In this document: piece after piece, positions 52,786 through 64,000 of the stretch
Layout of the letters: each line of letters opens with the position of its first letter
Position numbering within the stretch: the first letter of the stretch is position 1
Assembly: GCA_037102815.1 (NCBI GenBank)
Contig: BTPP01000005.1
Coordinates: 868,001-932,000 of the forward strand
Direction of reading: 5' to 3'
DNA from: Neurospora intermedia
Lineage: Eukaryota > Ascomycota > Sordariomycetes > Sordariales > Sordariaceae
Length of the DNA: 64,000 nucleotides
Notes under the pieces: model-generated
Seen by the model: only the letters and a program-made list of their open reading frames with translations
Databases searched by the model: none
What the model was told of the DNA's origin: nothing
Position numbers and translations under genes: made by a program

Positions 52786-54540
52786 CGCTTCACTCCTCCC
52801 CCTTCAAATGCCACTTGCGCCTATGTCGCCGGCAGAAGTTGTTATGTCTGGTTTCGCGATTCTTCAAGGGCAAATCCAAGTTGAAGGCTCAAGGCAAACA
52901 TGGCACATTCGGATAAGGCGCAGTTCAAGCAGGCTGAGTCCTCAGGGGTGTAGTAGTAGTAGTAGTTACTGGTCAGGTCTGGAGAGTCTCAAAATGTTGA
53001 GTGAGGCTGAGCCGCGCATGAGACGCCTCATGAAAGCGCAAAAGTGTTAGTCCGGTATCAATGGCGTATAGGGACTATATGGCTACGACGTGAACCGTAT
53101 CGAATGAGGATAAGTGGCAGCGCACTTGAATGGGTGATTGGACGAAAGCGATGGTTGAGATGACAGGATGACGAAGTCGGTTGGTTATGATGAATCACCC
53201 GATGACGAAGTCTCTCAGCTGAAGTTGGACAATCCTCTCCAAGACTCGCGATGGACAGTGAGTGGTGGTGTTTGTTTGTCGTTAGAAGGAGCGCCGGGAA
53301 TGTAAAGACCTGACAGGAGCCAAGAAAGATCGGAGCTGACGTTCTAAGGGTATGGAAGGGAGGGAAGGATGCCTGAGACAAAAGGGCATTTGGAAGTTGA
53401 AACAAGCAAGAGAGAGGCAATGCAGGTCTCGTCGATGCAAAGAAGCCGGCGGCGGCGATGGTTAGGTAGCGCTGATAGTGCAGCATCCAACTAATTCCCC
53501 ACGATGCCCTGCCGATCCCCCCCGGTTCCATTTCCAGCCATTGGACTTTTACGTTCAACTTCCACTTGGGTGACTGGATGCCAACCACTCGATTATTATT
53601 GGAGCCACAGGCCACAGGAAGCCTACCTTACACTACTACTCACCACTGGTACCGGGGCACTCGGGATCCATGGAGCGGGAACCTGGGCTCCAGGAAAGTC
53701 TAGACGGGGAGGAATTCAGGGAACAGTCAGCCCAATGCGGCCCTGGGGAAGGCTGCTATTTCTAGGCCATTCCAGGTCATTAGTTATAATCCAATCAATC
53801 GCCTTGTCGCCTTTCGGGAACTGGTGACGCAGCTGCCCATGTCCAGCTTATCGTGTACCACGTAGAGGTAGGTAGTGGGTTTTTGTTTGGGCTTCCTTCC
53901 ATCTTCTCGGGAACAGACTGTACGTTGCCGGGAACAATTCCCTTTTAAGGCGTTTGCTTGTTCGTCTATACCTACCTACCTTAGGTACACTTGCTTACTT
54001 GCTAACAACAGCTGCCCTCTGCTTGTACGGTACTACCTACGTATATACGGTATTGAATTGACGGCACGGCAATAATATTGAAAGCAGTAATGGTTCATGA
54101 GAATGCGACAAACATCGAACTGAGTGGTGTTGTTATGTTCATCTCTTTGGCAACATTGGATGAACAGGTGATGACAAACTGACATGGACAAGAGAAGATA
54201 CTGGAGCAAGCTGTAAGTACCCAGCACAACATTAATGCCTCTACAGAGACGAGAGAGAGTAAGAATGGACTGAGCGTTGAGGTCGTTGCGACTTGTAAGT
54301 GTCCGTAACAAAGCCATCTGGGGTTGGGGTTAACGGTGCGGAGCGCGTGGGTTGGTGCTATAGTGTGGGGGTGAAATTACAGACTCACCGCCTGCTAGTG
54401 CAGTGGCAGAATCCATTAAGTCCAGAAATTTTCTTGACCAAAAGTGCAGGCGGCTTGCATTCCCCAAGGTCCCCCTTCCCAAGTAGTAAACAGCAAGTTA
54501 GACACCGTACAGTTCTTACTTGCAATCATCATCATCCAAA
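52786..54540. other. Divergent intergenic region
   Basis: 1.75 kb between outward-facing genes. A 185-codon minus-strand frame (53058-53615) starts with GTG and has no family likeness. GTAGTAGTAGTAGTAG occurs at about 52950-52966. CCTACCTACCTTAGG words lie at 53970-53990. The last 60 bp form the NOP15-like leader. Confidence 0.5.
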
Positions 54541-55957
54541 ATGGCCCCAGTAACCCGCAGCAGAAGGGAGACAAAGAGTGAGTTTTATCAACAACGTCCC
54601 ATTCTGAAGACAAGTTCATTGTCCAAATGGGAAAACTTGCGACTGAAGCTAATCCCCATTCACCATAGCCACCGAGTCGCCCGCCAACAAAAAGTCCAAG
54701 GCTTCTACCCCCAAGTCCGACAGCAAGAAGCCTGAGAAGAGAAAGGCCACCGAAGATGCCACTCCCGTTGCCGCCAAGAAGCAAAAGGCTACCAAGGACA
54801 CCGTAGCTGCCCCTTCGCCCAAGCCCACACCCAAGACCGACAAGTCGACACCCAAGACCACCCCCAAGGAGGACAAGAAGTCGACACAGAAGCCCGTAAA
54901 GGAGAACAAGAAGGAGAAGAAGGAGAAGCCGGCACAGAAGGAGAAGAAGACCAAGGAGCCAACACCCGAGCCCGAGGCGCAAGAGCAGGAGGACGACAAC
55001 GAGGAGGAGGAGGAGGAGCTCGACAACGAGACCCAGGCTCTTGTCGAGAACCTTGACGGCGACGACAAGGAGGAGGACAACGAGAAGGCCAGCAAGCAGA
55101 TCAGCACTTTCAAGAAGGGCCAGGATGTCGGCAAGATTCCCAAGAAGAAGACCAAGGACGACAAGGACGCCAGCGCTACCAAGGGCAGCGGCAAGCGCGG
55201 TGTCATGTACCTCGGTCGCATCCCCCACGGTTTCTACGAGCACGAGATTCGCGCCTACTTTGGCCAGTTCGGCGAGATCACCAGACTCCGCGTTGTTCGC
55301 AACAAGAAGACGGGCGCCAGCCGTCACCGCGCTTTCGTCGAATTCGCCGACGCCGAGGTTGCCGACATTGCCGCCCGCACCATGGACAAGTACCTCCTCT
55401 TCGGCCACATTTTGACCGCCAAGGTCGTCCCTCCCGCGCAGGTGCACAAGGACCTCTTCAAGGGCGCCAACCGTCGCTTCAAGGTTATCCCCTGGAACAA
55501 GATGGCCGGCAAGCAACTCGAGAAGGCCCTGCCTGAGTCCAAGTGGCAGGGTAAGATCACCAAGGAGGAGCAGAGGCGGGCGGCCAGAGCTGCCAAGCTT
55601 GCCGAGATGGACTACGAGTGGGAGGCGCCCCAGCTCAAGGCCGCTGAGGCCAAGGAGCCCGCGCTTTTGACCGCTGCTGAGGAGGAGCCCGTCAAGGCCA
55701 TCGAGGCACCGGCGGCTACTGAGGAGAAGACCGAGGAGAAGGCTGAGCCCGAGGCTGAGACCAAGAAGGAGGAGGAGACCAAGGAAGAGGAGGAGCCCAA
55801 GTCGACAAGGAAGCGGGCCGCGGCTACTCCCAAGAAGGCTGCTGCCACTCCCAAGAAGGCCGCTGGCACCACCCCCAAGAAGGCGGCTGCCACGCCCAAG
55901 GCGGAAGCCACCACGCCTGCTAGGGCTACTCGCTCTACCCGGAAGACCAAGGCTTAG
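54541..55957 (+). CDS. nop15: Nucleolar RRM protein, NOP15/NIFK-like
   Basis: Likely 60S pre-ribosome biogenesis factor acting in the nucleolus (yeast Nop15, human NIFK). Exons 54541-54577 and 54669-55957 (91-nt intron, GTGAGT donor) give 441 residues. Residues 14-190 are Lys/Glu/Pro-rich and disordered, with repeated TPK and KKEKKEK patterns and an acidic run. One RRM lies at about residues 190-267: RNP2 is VMYLGRIP and RNP1 is HRAFVEFA. The family-specific block after it (NRRFKVIPWNKMAGKQLEKA, then WQGKITKEEQRRAARAAKLA) supports NOP15/NIFK over a generic RRM protein. The tail is again Lys/Ala-rich, with ATPKKA repeats ending in PARATRSTRKTKA. After the TAG the same frame continues with more RATRS repeats for 30 codons. 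Confidence 0.92.
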
Positions 55958-56050
55958 GTAGCCAGTACTCCGACGAGAGCCACGCGGTCGAGCACGCCGG
56001 GTCGAGCCACCCGGTCAATGACAAGCACACGGGCCAGAAGAAGGGCTTGA
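55958..56050 (+). other. In-frame 30-codon extension beyond the NOP15-like stop
   Basis: Immediately after the TAG (55955-55957) the frame encodes VASTPTRATRSSTPGRATRS followed by MTSTRARRRA and TGA. This continues the TP-RATRS repeat and basic character of the coding tail, which chance 3' UTR would not do. It suggests a recently gained stop or translational readthrough. Confidence 0.6.
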
Positions 56051-58151
56051 AGAGAAGATTATGGATGGTGATTCATGTGTGAGGTCAATTAAGCAAGGGA
56101 TGCCCACGCAATTGTACGGACAGGTTTAGGAAAAGCGCTACATGATGTTTGTTTTACCACCCACCTTCGGGCGGCCAGCTGGTTAACTCGGAATAATACC
56201 CCCGGTTAGGTCATCTACATAGTCACAAGTTACTGTGCGGGAAAAGGAAAGGGACGCCAGGCTTGGGATCAGTTTTTTTTTAACGTGTTTCATTATTGTT
56301 GTTGTCCATAGAAGCAAATGTTCATTTTCTTTGATTGCATGGGTTTCTCATCAAAATTCAGTTACATCATGATGTGTATATATATGTGTGTGTGCGTGCG
56401 TGTGTGTTTGGGTTTAGGATGTCACATTGTCTGATTCCATCAGCATAGTTGGACACAAATTTCGATGTTGTGTGTACAGAACACCACATCTTTCCGTATG
56501 CAATGGATGAAGTGCAATGTGTGTATGTAAAATAGTTCTAAGCTGTAAGAGGTTTGATGTACGCACCAAGCGAACCTGAACAAGACCCATTAGGAGAAAA
56601 AAAAAAGAAGGCCGATCAGGATTATAAAGCGCGCTGTTGGAAATCTGTTCTACTTCTTCCTGTCTTGCGAACAGAGTCATTGAGTTCTTTTTCCTTTAAA
56701 AAAAAAGAAAAAGAGACAAATCCGACAGATAAACATCTTCCCAAGCCGAAGCTGGGAAAAACGTTACCTGCCTGCAGGCGAAGGGGAAATATGTGAAGAA
56801 GAAAAGGAGAGAAAAAGAAGATTCTGAAAATTTGCGGACGGATTGGCTCTCTTTTATTCTAAAGCGTGGCTCGTGCGTTGGACCTGGATGTGGGTCGTGC
56901 GTTCGCACTTGTAACTTCCCTGGTGTGTATCGATGTAAGTTACAATCACCCAGTTTCGTTCATGTCTGTAACGATAAGAAATTACTTTGAGGAATGTGTA
57001 GATATTCCAGGGTGCCGCAAAGAGAAGGGATAATTGTATGTCAATCCAAACAATGCTTTGTTTCCATATATGACGACTGGTTTTAGAATGAAATTAAAGC
57101 AAATGGAGCTTCATCGCAAGTTGAAGAACAAGGAGACTTCATGTTGGCTCCCATGTCTGTCCACTGCCGTCAAGGTACTCACTCAAGAACACACATGAGG
57201 AGGTACCGTGCCGAATCAAAGTGGACAGACCAGCCGAGATGTCAATAAGACAACTTCAGGTGTACAAGACGGATGCAACCGCCAGAAGACAGCCAGACAC
57301 TCGTATCCAACAACCAACAATTATGCTGTGCGACGTGCCGAGCTTCAGAGGGTAGGTTAGTCTAGGTAAGCTCGGTAGGTACCTAGCTAGCTATGCTGGG
57401 ACATGGAGAAGGTCGTGGGTGGACATTGATCAAGCGCGGGGTGCAGGGCAGAGTCAGAAGATGGAATGCCGATCTGCAAGCTGCCAGGTACCTCCAAACC
57501 CCAAAGATAGACGAGACAGGAAACTGGCTGATGAAAGTTCCCACTGATAGACTGCCATTGGAAACAGGAAGAAGACATGTCCGTGGGGCTGAGTTTGTTG
57601 TGTGAGTGTTTCATATGATCTCAACGTCCCGTCAAAGCTCTTTTTATGGAAGTTTTGGAAATGAGTACACGCGTCCCCGAGTGAGTGAAGTACGTACCAA
57701 TACACGCCGAGAATGGAAGGGTGGAAGCATGGTGGTGGCCAGACACAAGAGAGGACAAGGAAGAGGTACCTCAATAATTCGGAGTAAACTCCACTGCAAC
57801 AACCTAATTCGAGAGACAAGGGCAAGCAAGCATCAGAACCAACGGGCAGATTTTGGAGTCCGGGTCGGTCCCAAAGCGGCAGTTCAGGGCAGTGACACTG
57901 ACACTGACACTGACACTGACAGGCACCCGGACGCCCACCAACGACTCGAACGGAGGACAATCCGCCCTCCCCGTCAGCCCCGGCTTTGCCAGCATTGTTG
58001 TGATGTTGTAAATTTCACTCTACACGCTAAAAGGATCGCGGACTGGGGAGCCAAACGCCAACCACACCTTTGGTCTTTTGGCTACCGCTAGGAGATTGAC
58101 AATAGTGTACTGCACCCTGTCATCGCAATAATTGAACAAGTGGAATTGACC
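56051..58151. other. Intergenic region upstream of RUD3
   Basis: 2.1 kb without a supported gene. Contents: a GTGTGTGCGTGCGTGTGTG run (about 56385-56408), a 6-bp tandem repeat (57891-57921) and GGTAGGTACCTAGCTAGCTA (57374-57393). A plus-strand frame of 161 codons (57606-58091) crosses the tandem repeat and shows no family likeness. Confidence 0.55.
57891..57921. repeat. (TGACAC)n tandem repeat
   Basis: About five copies of the 6-bp unit TGACAC/GACACT in intergenic DNA. Confidence 0.85.
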
Positions 58152-60921
58152 ATGTCGCCCTCGGCGCCGGTCACCAAGGCCGCCCAATCGGCTGGCCAAG
58201 GTACGTGACGTTGCCCCGAATCTGGACCTCCTCCTGTTACAACCATCCACGCCATCTCCATTCGCTTCTCGCGCCCATGGGGTCCTCCCCCGCCCAATGT
58301 AGTGTACCAATTACCCTGCACAGCACTAGCTAGCATGGCTGGCCATAGGTCCGGAATGGTACCTAACAGGACAGCTTTCTGAAACGATTTGGGCTCGGGA
58401 TGGAAATCAAGTACACCCTTCTGATCTCGTTTTCGACTGACTGACGCCTTGCCATCTGCCGGCAGTCTCGTCGTCATCCGCGCCCTCGCCCGCCAACAAG
58501 AGGAAGAAGAATAACAATAGCAACCACAAGAAGAAGGGCGCCGCCGCCACCACCAGTAATATCAAGGCGAAGCCGAAGGAGGGCGGCGGGAGCAACACAC
58601 CAGATGCTGCACCAGATACCGAAGTCCTGTCAGACCAACCACCAGCACCACCACTACCACAAGTAGAGGCAGAAGAAGCGCCAGCGGCTGAAAGAGCAGA
58701 GCATACTGAAGAGGAAACTGCTCTGCCTGTAGAGGAAACCCCGGCCTCCTTGGTATGCGAATACCCCCGACCCACCAACATTTGCTATCGTCGCTCTTTC
58801 TTCCCTCAACCCATGTTTCTTTCCAATTGCCTCCGTCATGTTGAGTTCTCTATTTCTGTTGAAGGACTGTTCGCCATGCTAGTTACAGCCGCTTCGTTTT
58901 CTTATTTGAACGACATTTTTTAAATCCCCTTACTCTAATCATAATGTATTTCGCCGGCTTGAACGCTAACAAAGGACCCCGATTGGGTCTCTACAAGGGT
59001 GTACAGAACACATCACCGAAACTCGACCAGGTGGAAGCACCAGCAGAGGACGAGGACACCGACATAGAGGTACCCGCAACTGTGGCCGACCACTCCGAAT
59101 CTGAAAACCCACCGCCACCGCCAGACGGGGATTCCAATCCGGCCCCGGACCCGGACCCTGAATCCGAGTCGGCATCAGCTGCCAGCCCAGCAGAGGACAC
59201 GACAGCAACAACACCTGCTGCTGCTTCTGCTGCTGCTGCTGCTACCATCGAGACCAACGGACATGCTCCCGACAGCGCAAACGGTTACATCCCCAATTTC
59301 TCTACAACAACAACTACTCCTACAATGTCTACTACAACATCCCCACCGCCGACGGAGGGGTCTCCAGTAACCAACTCTACTGCCGCCGACGAGACATCAG
59401 CAGCCACCACCACCACCACCACCAACAATAGCACAGAAACCAGCGCCAAGCTCGAAGCCATGTCGCAAGACCGCGAGGCCCTCCGTGCCGAAGTCGAGCA
59501 GCTGCGCAAGCAACTCGAGAGCATACAGAGCACCCACGACGAAGAAGTGTCCCAGCTTCGGTCCGACCTCGAAGAGTCCGAAGCCGCCAAAGAGCACGCC
59601 GAGACACAGTACCAGAACCTGCTCGACCGCGTGGAGAAGATCAAGGAGACACTCGGCGAGCGCCTCAAACGGGACCGGGCGCGCGTGGAGGAGCTCGAGA
59701 CAGCCAACGAGGAGCTGCAGCAGGCGGCGCAAACCCAGGAGGAGGAAGCCGCCCGGCTGCGCGAGCAGGTAGACGAGCAGGCGCGCGAGCTTGACAGCCT
59801 GCGCAGCCGGACGAACTTGTCCCAGCAGAACTGGGGCAAGGAGCGAGAGGACCTCGAGCGAGAGGTGGAACACATCCGATCAGAACTCAAAAAGACGAGC
59901 GCCGCCATGGGCGAGTGGGAGGTGATTGCCATGGAAGAGCGCAGCATGCGCGAGGGCTTGGAGGCCAAGGCGACAGACTTGGAGGAGCAACTGGCCAACG
60001 TGCGGGAGGCGTACGAGCGCGTCGCGGAGGAGAGGAATACACAGTCGCAGGCCATCGACGGGCTACAGCGCGCGCTGCAGGAAATCCAGGAGGCGCGCAA
60101 GCGCGAGCTGAGGGAGATGGTGGAGTCGAGCGAGGAGCAGCTGGCGGCGATGAAGAAGCGCGCCGAGGAGGCGGATGCGAAAGCCAAGGAGGCCCAGGAC
60201 GCCAGGGAGTCACTCCAGAAGGAGCTGGAGCGCACAGCGCCGTTTGAGAAGGAAGTCAAGGAAAAGAATCTCTTGATTGGCAAGCTGAGGCATGAGGCGA
60301 TTGTGCTGAATGATCACTTGACCAAGGCGTTGAAGTACATTAAGAAGATGAAGCCGGAGGAGACCATCGACCGGTATGTTTTGATTGCCCCTTATCCAAC
60401 AACCTAACCAACCATCCATCACCAAACTAACCCACCCACTCACCTCTCATAGACAAATCGTAACCAACCACCTCCTCCAATTCCTCTCCCTCGACCGCTC
60501 CGACCCCAAGAAATTCCAAATCCTCCAAGTAATCGCCGGCCTCCTCAACTGGACCGACGAGCAGCGCGAGCAAGCCGGCCTCGCCCGCCCCGGTGGTTCT
60601 GGCGGGGGGCTCGGCAGCGCCTCTTCGCTTTTACGGTTACCCACCTCGCCCTTCCACCGGACGCCCAGCTCCCCCTCCTTGAATCACGACTTCTTCTCCG
60701 ACATGACTACCCACACCAACAACAGCAGCACCATGTCTCCCACTGCCGGGTCGGTAAGAGAGGGCAGCACAGGTGGTGGTCGTGAGTCGCTGGCTGATTT
60801 GTGGGCTGGGTTTTTGGAACGGAGCGTGGAGGAGGCGTCGGCACAGCCGCCCAACAAAAGGAAAGATAGTACGAGTAGTACGGGCACGGGGAATACGGGG
60901 AATACGGGGGGGTATGCATAG
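58152..60921 (+). CDS. rud3: Golgin Rud3 (GMAP-210-like) with GRAB domain
   Basis: Cis-Golgi coiled-coil tether recruited by Arf1. Exons 58152-58200, 58466-58752, 59007-60373 and 60453-60921 give 723 residues. Introns are 265, 254 and 79 nt, longer than most in the window. The N-terminal 260 residues are low-complexity (Ala/Pro/Thr/Ser, with a Lys-rich patch KRKKNNNSNHKKK). A continuous coiled coil spans about 264-541 (EALRAEVEQLRKQLESI and onward, heptads throughout). The GRIP-related Arf-binding domain follows at about 542-607: RHEAIVLNDHLTKALKYIKK then NHLLQFLSLDRSDPKKFQIL and LLNWTDEQREQAGL. The last intron splits that domain. The acceptor for exon 3 is chosen at GTACAG (59001-59006), but an in-phase CGACCAG about 24 nt later is also possible. 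The Ser/Gly/Thr-rich tail contains SLADLWAGFLERSV. Confidence 0.93.
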
Positions 60922-61595
60922 TTGGGTTCTAGGGTCTGGTGGGAAGGGAGGAGGAAGAAGGCGGTTGGGGATATGAAACAGCACCGTAGACTCGAGGACC
61001 CTTGGTTGGGTTTGGTCAACGTGCGGTTGTCATGGAGAAACAAAAAAAAAGAGATACTAAAAGATCTATACGTAACGGTAAATATGTAATATGATAAATG
61101 GGCAAGAAGAAACCTGGAAAGCGTTCATCCGATTAGAGACAGTGGGGTAGCGCCGTTGGACCGTCTTGGTGTAGAAAGGGAACAATGAACTGAGGAAATG
61201 GAGGAGAGGTGGCTAAACAAAACTACATTGGGTATGTAGCGGTAACTGGTAGTGTCACACTGGATAGGAGTTACAATTAGCGTCAAACCAAAGAGATGTC
61301 AACACGCTTTTCCATGTTCTGGGTACAGGTATAATTCAGTTGTGAATAGTCTAGCATGGCCCGGACGCAGCGTAAGAGGTTCTAACATAGATCATCCATC
61401 AGCTCTTGGGATAAGAAATCGCAGTCTACCTTATACAGTATACCTACGTAGGCAAAGCACCTTGAATAGAGATCTATAATCGCTCTAGACATCGCATGCC
61501 ATATCCAAAACGCCATGCCAATGAATAAAACATGGTCAACCAAAACGCAAAACTAAAAAAAAGCAATACATCTCGAACCAAAAACCTCTCTTTAA
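60922..61595. other. Convergent 3' region, RUD3 / membrane protein
   Basis: 674 bp between two stop codons. Purine-rich at first, then AT-rich. No gene seen. Confidence 0.55.
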
Positions 61596-62779
61596 TCAGT
61601 CATCCTTCGACCTCTCTCCACCCCCACCATACATCGCTGCCGAAAAAGGCGGCAACATGGCCCTCACATAAATTTCCGCATCCCTCTCCACATTCTCAAC
61701 CCTGACCCTTTCCCGCAACGCATCCCTCACCCCCTCCACCACATCCCTCTCCTCCATGACTTCCCCCATCAGCCTCACCTCATGTTGCCAATACGCATTG
61801 CCCCGCGCCCTCAACTCCTCATCCCGACTGATTGTATTCTGCATCACGCCCACCGCGTTGACTTTCCCTTTAGTCTGCTGCAACTGGCGCACTACGGTCT
61901 CCACGCGCTCGGCCGGGCTCGGGTAATTGATAAACATCCGGTTCGTTGAGCTCAGATACATGAGCGTAGCAAGCAAGCAGTCGAGCAGTGCAAGGACAAG
62001 AAAGCGCAGCGATCGTTGGCGCCAATAAAAGAAATCGATCTCGTATAACCGCAAAGCGCGCGCGTTGGTCTGCGGGTTATACGCGCTGACCATGTAGACG
62101 TCCGCACCCCCGATGACCAGGGAGGCCATGGTCGCGAGGTATCGCCATTTGGACCCGTCGCGACCCGTGAAGATGCTCGAAGTGACGAGGGCGATGACGC
62201 CCAGGTTGAAGAGATGCGGGGCGACGATGGAAGGGAGCGCGTAGTAGAGATATGACTTGGGGTCGTCGGAGGAACAGAACGGGCACGAGGCCAAGACGTC
62301 GGGGCCGAATTGTAGGTAGAGCAGACGGGATTGGAGGTTGACAAATTTGTGACGTAAGGCGTTGTCGGCGGCGGAGGGAGGGCGGATGGAGGCCAGGCGC
62401 GTGAAGAGCACGTCGACGGGGATTTGGAGGCGGGATTGCGTGAGGCGGAAGATGTTCTCGGGGGAGTAGTTGGGGAGGAGGGCGAGGGCGAGGTAGGCGA
62501 GCGAGAGGAAGATGAGGAGGAGCAGAGCGCGGCGGACGGAGGAGGGGACGGGCCGGACCTTGATCGGCCCATAGACGGATTGGGGGCCGCGGCGGAAGTT
62601 GCGGTAGAGGGCGAAGACTTTGGGGAGGAGGACGGGGGCGAAGAAGATTGTGAGGGAACGGATTCTGGAGAGTGAGGATTAGTATAAGTTCGTTTAAGAT
62701 TAATCTGGTTGCTGCAACTTGAAGGAAAGGTAGCTGGTAAGCAGAAGAGAAGCACTCACGTTCCCCACGGTATCGTCAT
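61596..62779 (-). CDS. Multi-pass membrane protein of unknown function
   Basis: Two exons on the minus strand, 62760-62779 (20 nt) and 61596-62664, with a 95-nt intron (GTGAGT donor), give 362 residues starting MTIPWGTIRSLTIFFAPVLL. Five hydrophobic segments are visible: residues about 10-27, 50-72 (ALLLLLIFLSLAYLALALL), then YALPSIVAPHLFNLGVIALV, LATMASLVIGGADVYMV, and LRFLVLALLDCLLATLMYL. Between TM2 and TM3 lies a soluble loop with FRLTQSRLQIPVDVLFTRL and a CPFC pair (C134/C137), possibly a metal or redox site. The C-terminal 110 residues are charged and helical. I recall no named family. Fungal hypothetical membrane proteins with this layout exist, but the function is unknown to me. The tiny first exon is supported by frame and by the GT-AG pair. 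Confidence 0.78.
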
Positions 62780-63691
62780 GTTGAAGGATGTCTAATTGTT
62801 GATGTTATGGATTCTCGATCATAGTACGGATTCAAGAGATAATATGGATGGAGACACGAAAATGTCAACCCAAGGTAGTATGGAGGTTCACTCTTCAAAG
62901 GTGCATATCCCTTGCTTCATGTTAAACAGTTAATGTTTGAAGAAAGATGCCAGATGGCGCATCCATTGACGTCGTGAGCGAGGCTGAAAGAGGCAGGCCG
63001 GCATGTGTTAGCCGCCGTTTAGGTTGTAGCGGCAGGCAGAAGTGCATCCGCTGCAATTTGGCTTGGCAGGTCCCAGCGCGTGTGGATCCAAACTACAGCT
63101 AAAGGCTCCACCCATCCGTCCCCAACCGCGAAGCGCCTTTCCTGGGCAGAAAAAAAACCCTATAAATTTTTGGGCTGGCTGTCCCGTCTTCAACTTCTTC
63201 CTCTTTTTCAACAACGCCGGGTCGGATCACCACGCACGACAGATGGGACTGTAACGAAGATTCCTGCCCAGTTAGTTCGGGCTTTACCGATGAGGTCTTC
63301 TCACCAACATTTGTCATGCGCTGGTCAACCGGCCTACGCGCGAGCATGCGCATGCGCAGTATCACTTTGTAAACGTTGGCGCTTTCGAAGCTTCGCCGAT
63401 CTCTCCAATGGTCGTCGAAGTCAAAAAGTACGCCTAAATCAAGCCCAAGTACTCTGCCAAGAGTCATCTCACGTAGTGTTGCAGTGTTCCAGCTCCGGCA
63501 ATGAAGAACTTTGCGTCAAATTGATGAGAGACATTCCATTTCGTAAAAGCCATCGCATCATGAGGCCTTGCTGGCTTTCTTACCAGTCAGCGGCTATATA
63601 ATACATTAATAGTCGTGTATACAATCTTCTTTCCGTATGCTGACATTATAAACCTCTTCTATTGCTGAATGTTCAACACCCATCCTCATCA
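62780..63691. other. Intergenic region between membrane protein and GET1
   Basis: 912 bp upstream of the membrane protein gene and downstream of GET1 (both minus strand). A plus-strand frame of 173 codons (63080-63601) has no recognisable content. No other feature. Confidence 0.5.
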
Positions 63692-64000
63692 TCACTTGGC
63701 TTCCTCGGCCTTGCTGTCACCACTTCCCGCCGCAGGCACCGCCTGCTTCGCCTTCTGCTTCTCTTGCTGCTTCTGTCTGGCAGCGACAATCAAGCCAACA
63801 ACCGCCATGACCGTCTCAATGACAAGCTTGATCACACCCGTGCACGCCCACTGCCACACCACGATGCTGACACTGCCCAGCGGCGCGCGAGGGAACGAGG
63901 CGAACCATTCGACGTAGTAGGGGAACCAGCCGTAGGGCAGCCAGAACATGGGCTCGCGCGAGTACCAGAAAGGCAAGAACCACTGCAAACCCCTTGTAGC
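63692..64000 (-). CDS. get1: GET1, tail-anchored protein insertase subunit, 5' partial
   Basis: C-terminal 102 residues of Get1 (WRB/Mdm39), an ER membrane subunit that with Get2 receives tail-anchored proteins from the Get3 ATPase. The frame is open to the window edge, so the N-terminus and coiled coil lie beyond 64000. Diagnostic sequence: [20 protein letters not shown] followed by [20 protein letters not shown], a highly conserved Get1 stretch. A transmembrane segment ([20 protein letters not shown]) follows, and then a short Lys/Gln-rich cytosolic tail ending [10 protein letters not shown]. Stop is TGA at 63692-63694. Whether any intron lies upstream cannot be seen. Confidence 0.92.
   Translation of the reverse strand, partial: ATRGLQWFLPFWYSREPMFWLPYGWFPYYVEWFASFPRAPLGSVSIVVWQWACTGVIKLVIETVMAVVGLIVAARQKQQEKQKAKQAVPAAGSGDSKAEEAK

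Noticed and set aside
53058-53615. 185-codon minus-strand frame
   Set aside because: It starts with GTG and not ATG, is Ser/His/Pro-rich without domain character, and has no supporting splice sites.
57606-58091. 161-codon frame before RUD3
   Set aside because: It crosses a 6-bp tandem repeat that by itself encodes DTDTDTD, and lacks any other feature.

Overview
The window is nuclear DNA of a filamentous ascomycete. Genes are compact, with introns of about 50-100 nt that carry GTAAGT-type donors and CTAAC-type branch sites. The encoded proteins are fungal: HSF1, Rud3, a large Tom1 HECT ligase, Get1 and fungal-only families. The 513-residue V-ATPase B subunit, the 239-residue eS6, and pyrimidine-rich leaders with dispersed CCTACCTA words suggest Sordariales, probably Neurospora, Sordaria or a close relative. 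That placement is inferred from sequence character and was not checked by a search.

Layout: the 3' end of a TOM1/HUWE1-type ubiquitin ligase (1-6002, +); ribosomal protein eS6 (8620-9895, -) facing away from DPH1 (10600-11979, +); a PPR-like, probably mitochondrial protein (12344-14815, -); three zinc-binding genes in a row on + (CZIB/DUF866, an RNase P/MRP Rpr2-type subunit, ZPR1; 15576-19329); a 3.6-kb gene-free stretch leading to a protein of unknown function with an internal domain duplication (22936-26158, +); SEN54 (27828-29489, -); an intron-bearing tRNA-Leu(UAG) (29788-29888, +); an arrestin-fold protein (30865-32203, -); a PPIL3-like cyclophilin (34384-34968, +); HSF1 (37027-39476, -); the CWC27 cyclophilin (42374-43999, -) divergent from V-ATPase subunit B (44849-46691, +); a secreted aldose 1-epimerase (48403-49780, +); a three-exon unknown protein (50282-52785, -); a NOP15/NIFK-like RRM protein (54541-55957, +); Rud3 (58152-60921, +); a five-TM unknown membrane protein (61596-62779, -); and the 3' end of GET1 (63692-64000, -).

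Most genes are unrelated housekeeping functions: translation and tRNA/rRNA maturation (eS6, DPH1, SEN54, Rpr2, NOP15, tRNA-Leu), splicing cyclophilins, Golgi/ER membrane traffic (Rud3, GET1), vacuolar acidification, proteostasis (TOM1, HSF1). I see no biosynthetic cluster, transposon, virus-like element, CRISPR or clear RIP-mutated block. The points most worth checking are a 7-nt micro-exon in eS6, in-frame coding-like extensions beyond the UAG stops of HSF1 and the NOP15-like gene, a hidden last exon of the 793-residue unknown gene, and the duplicated domain in the 804-residue unknown protein.
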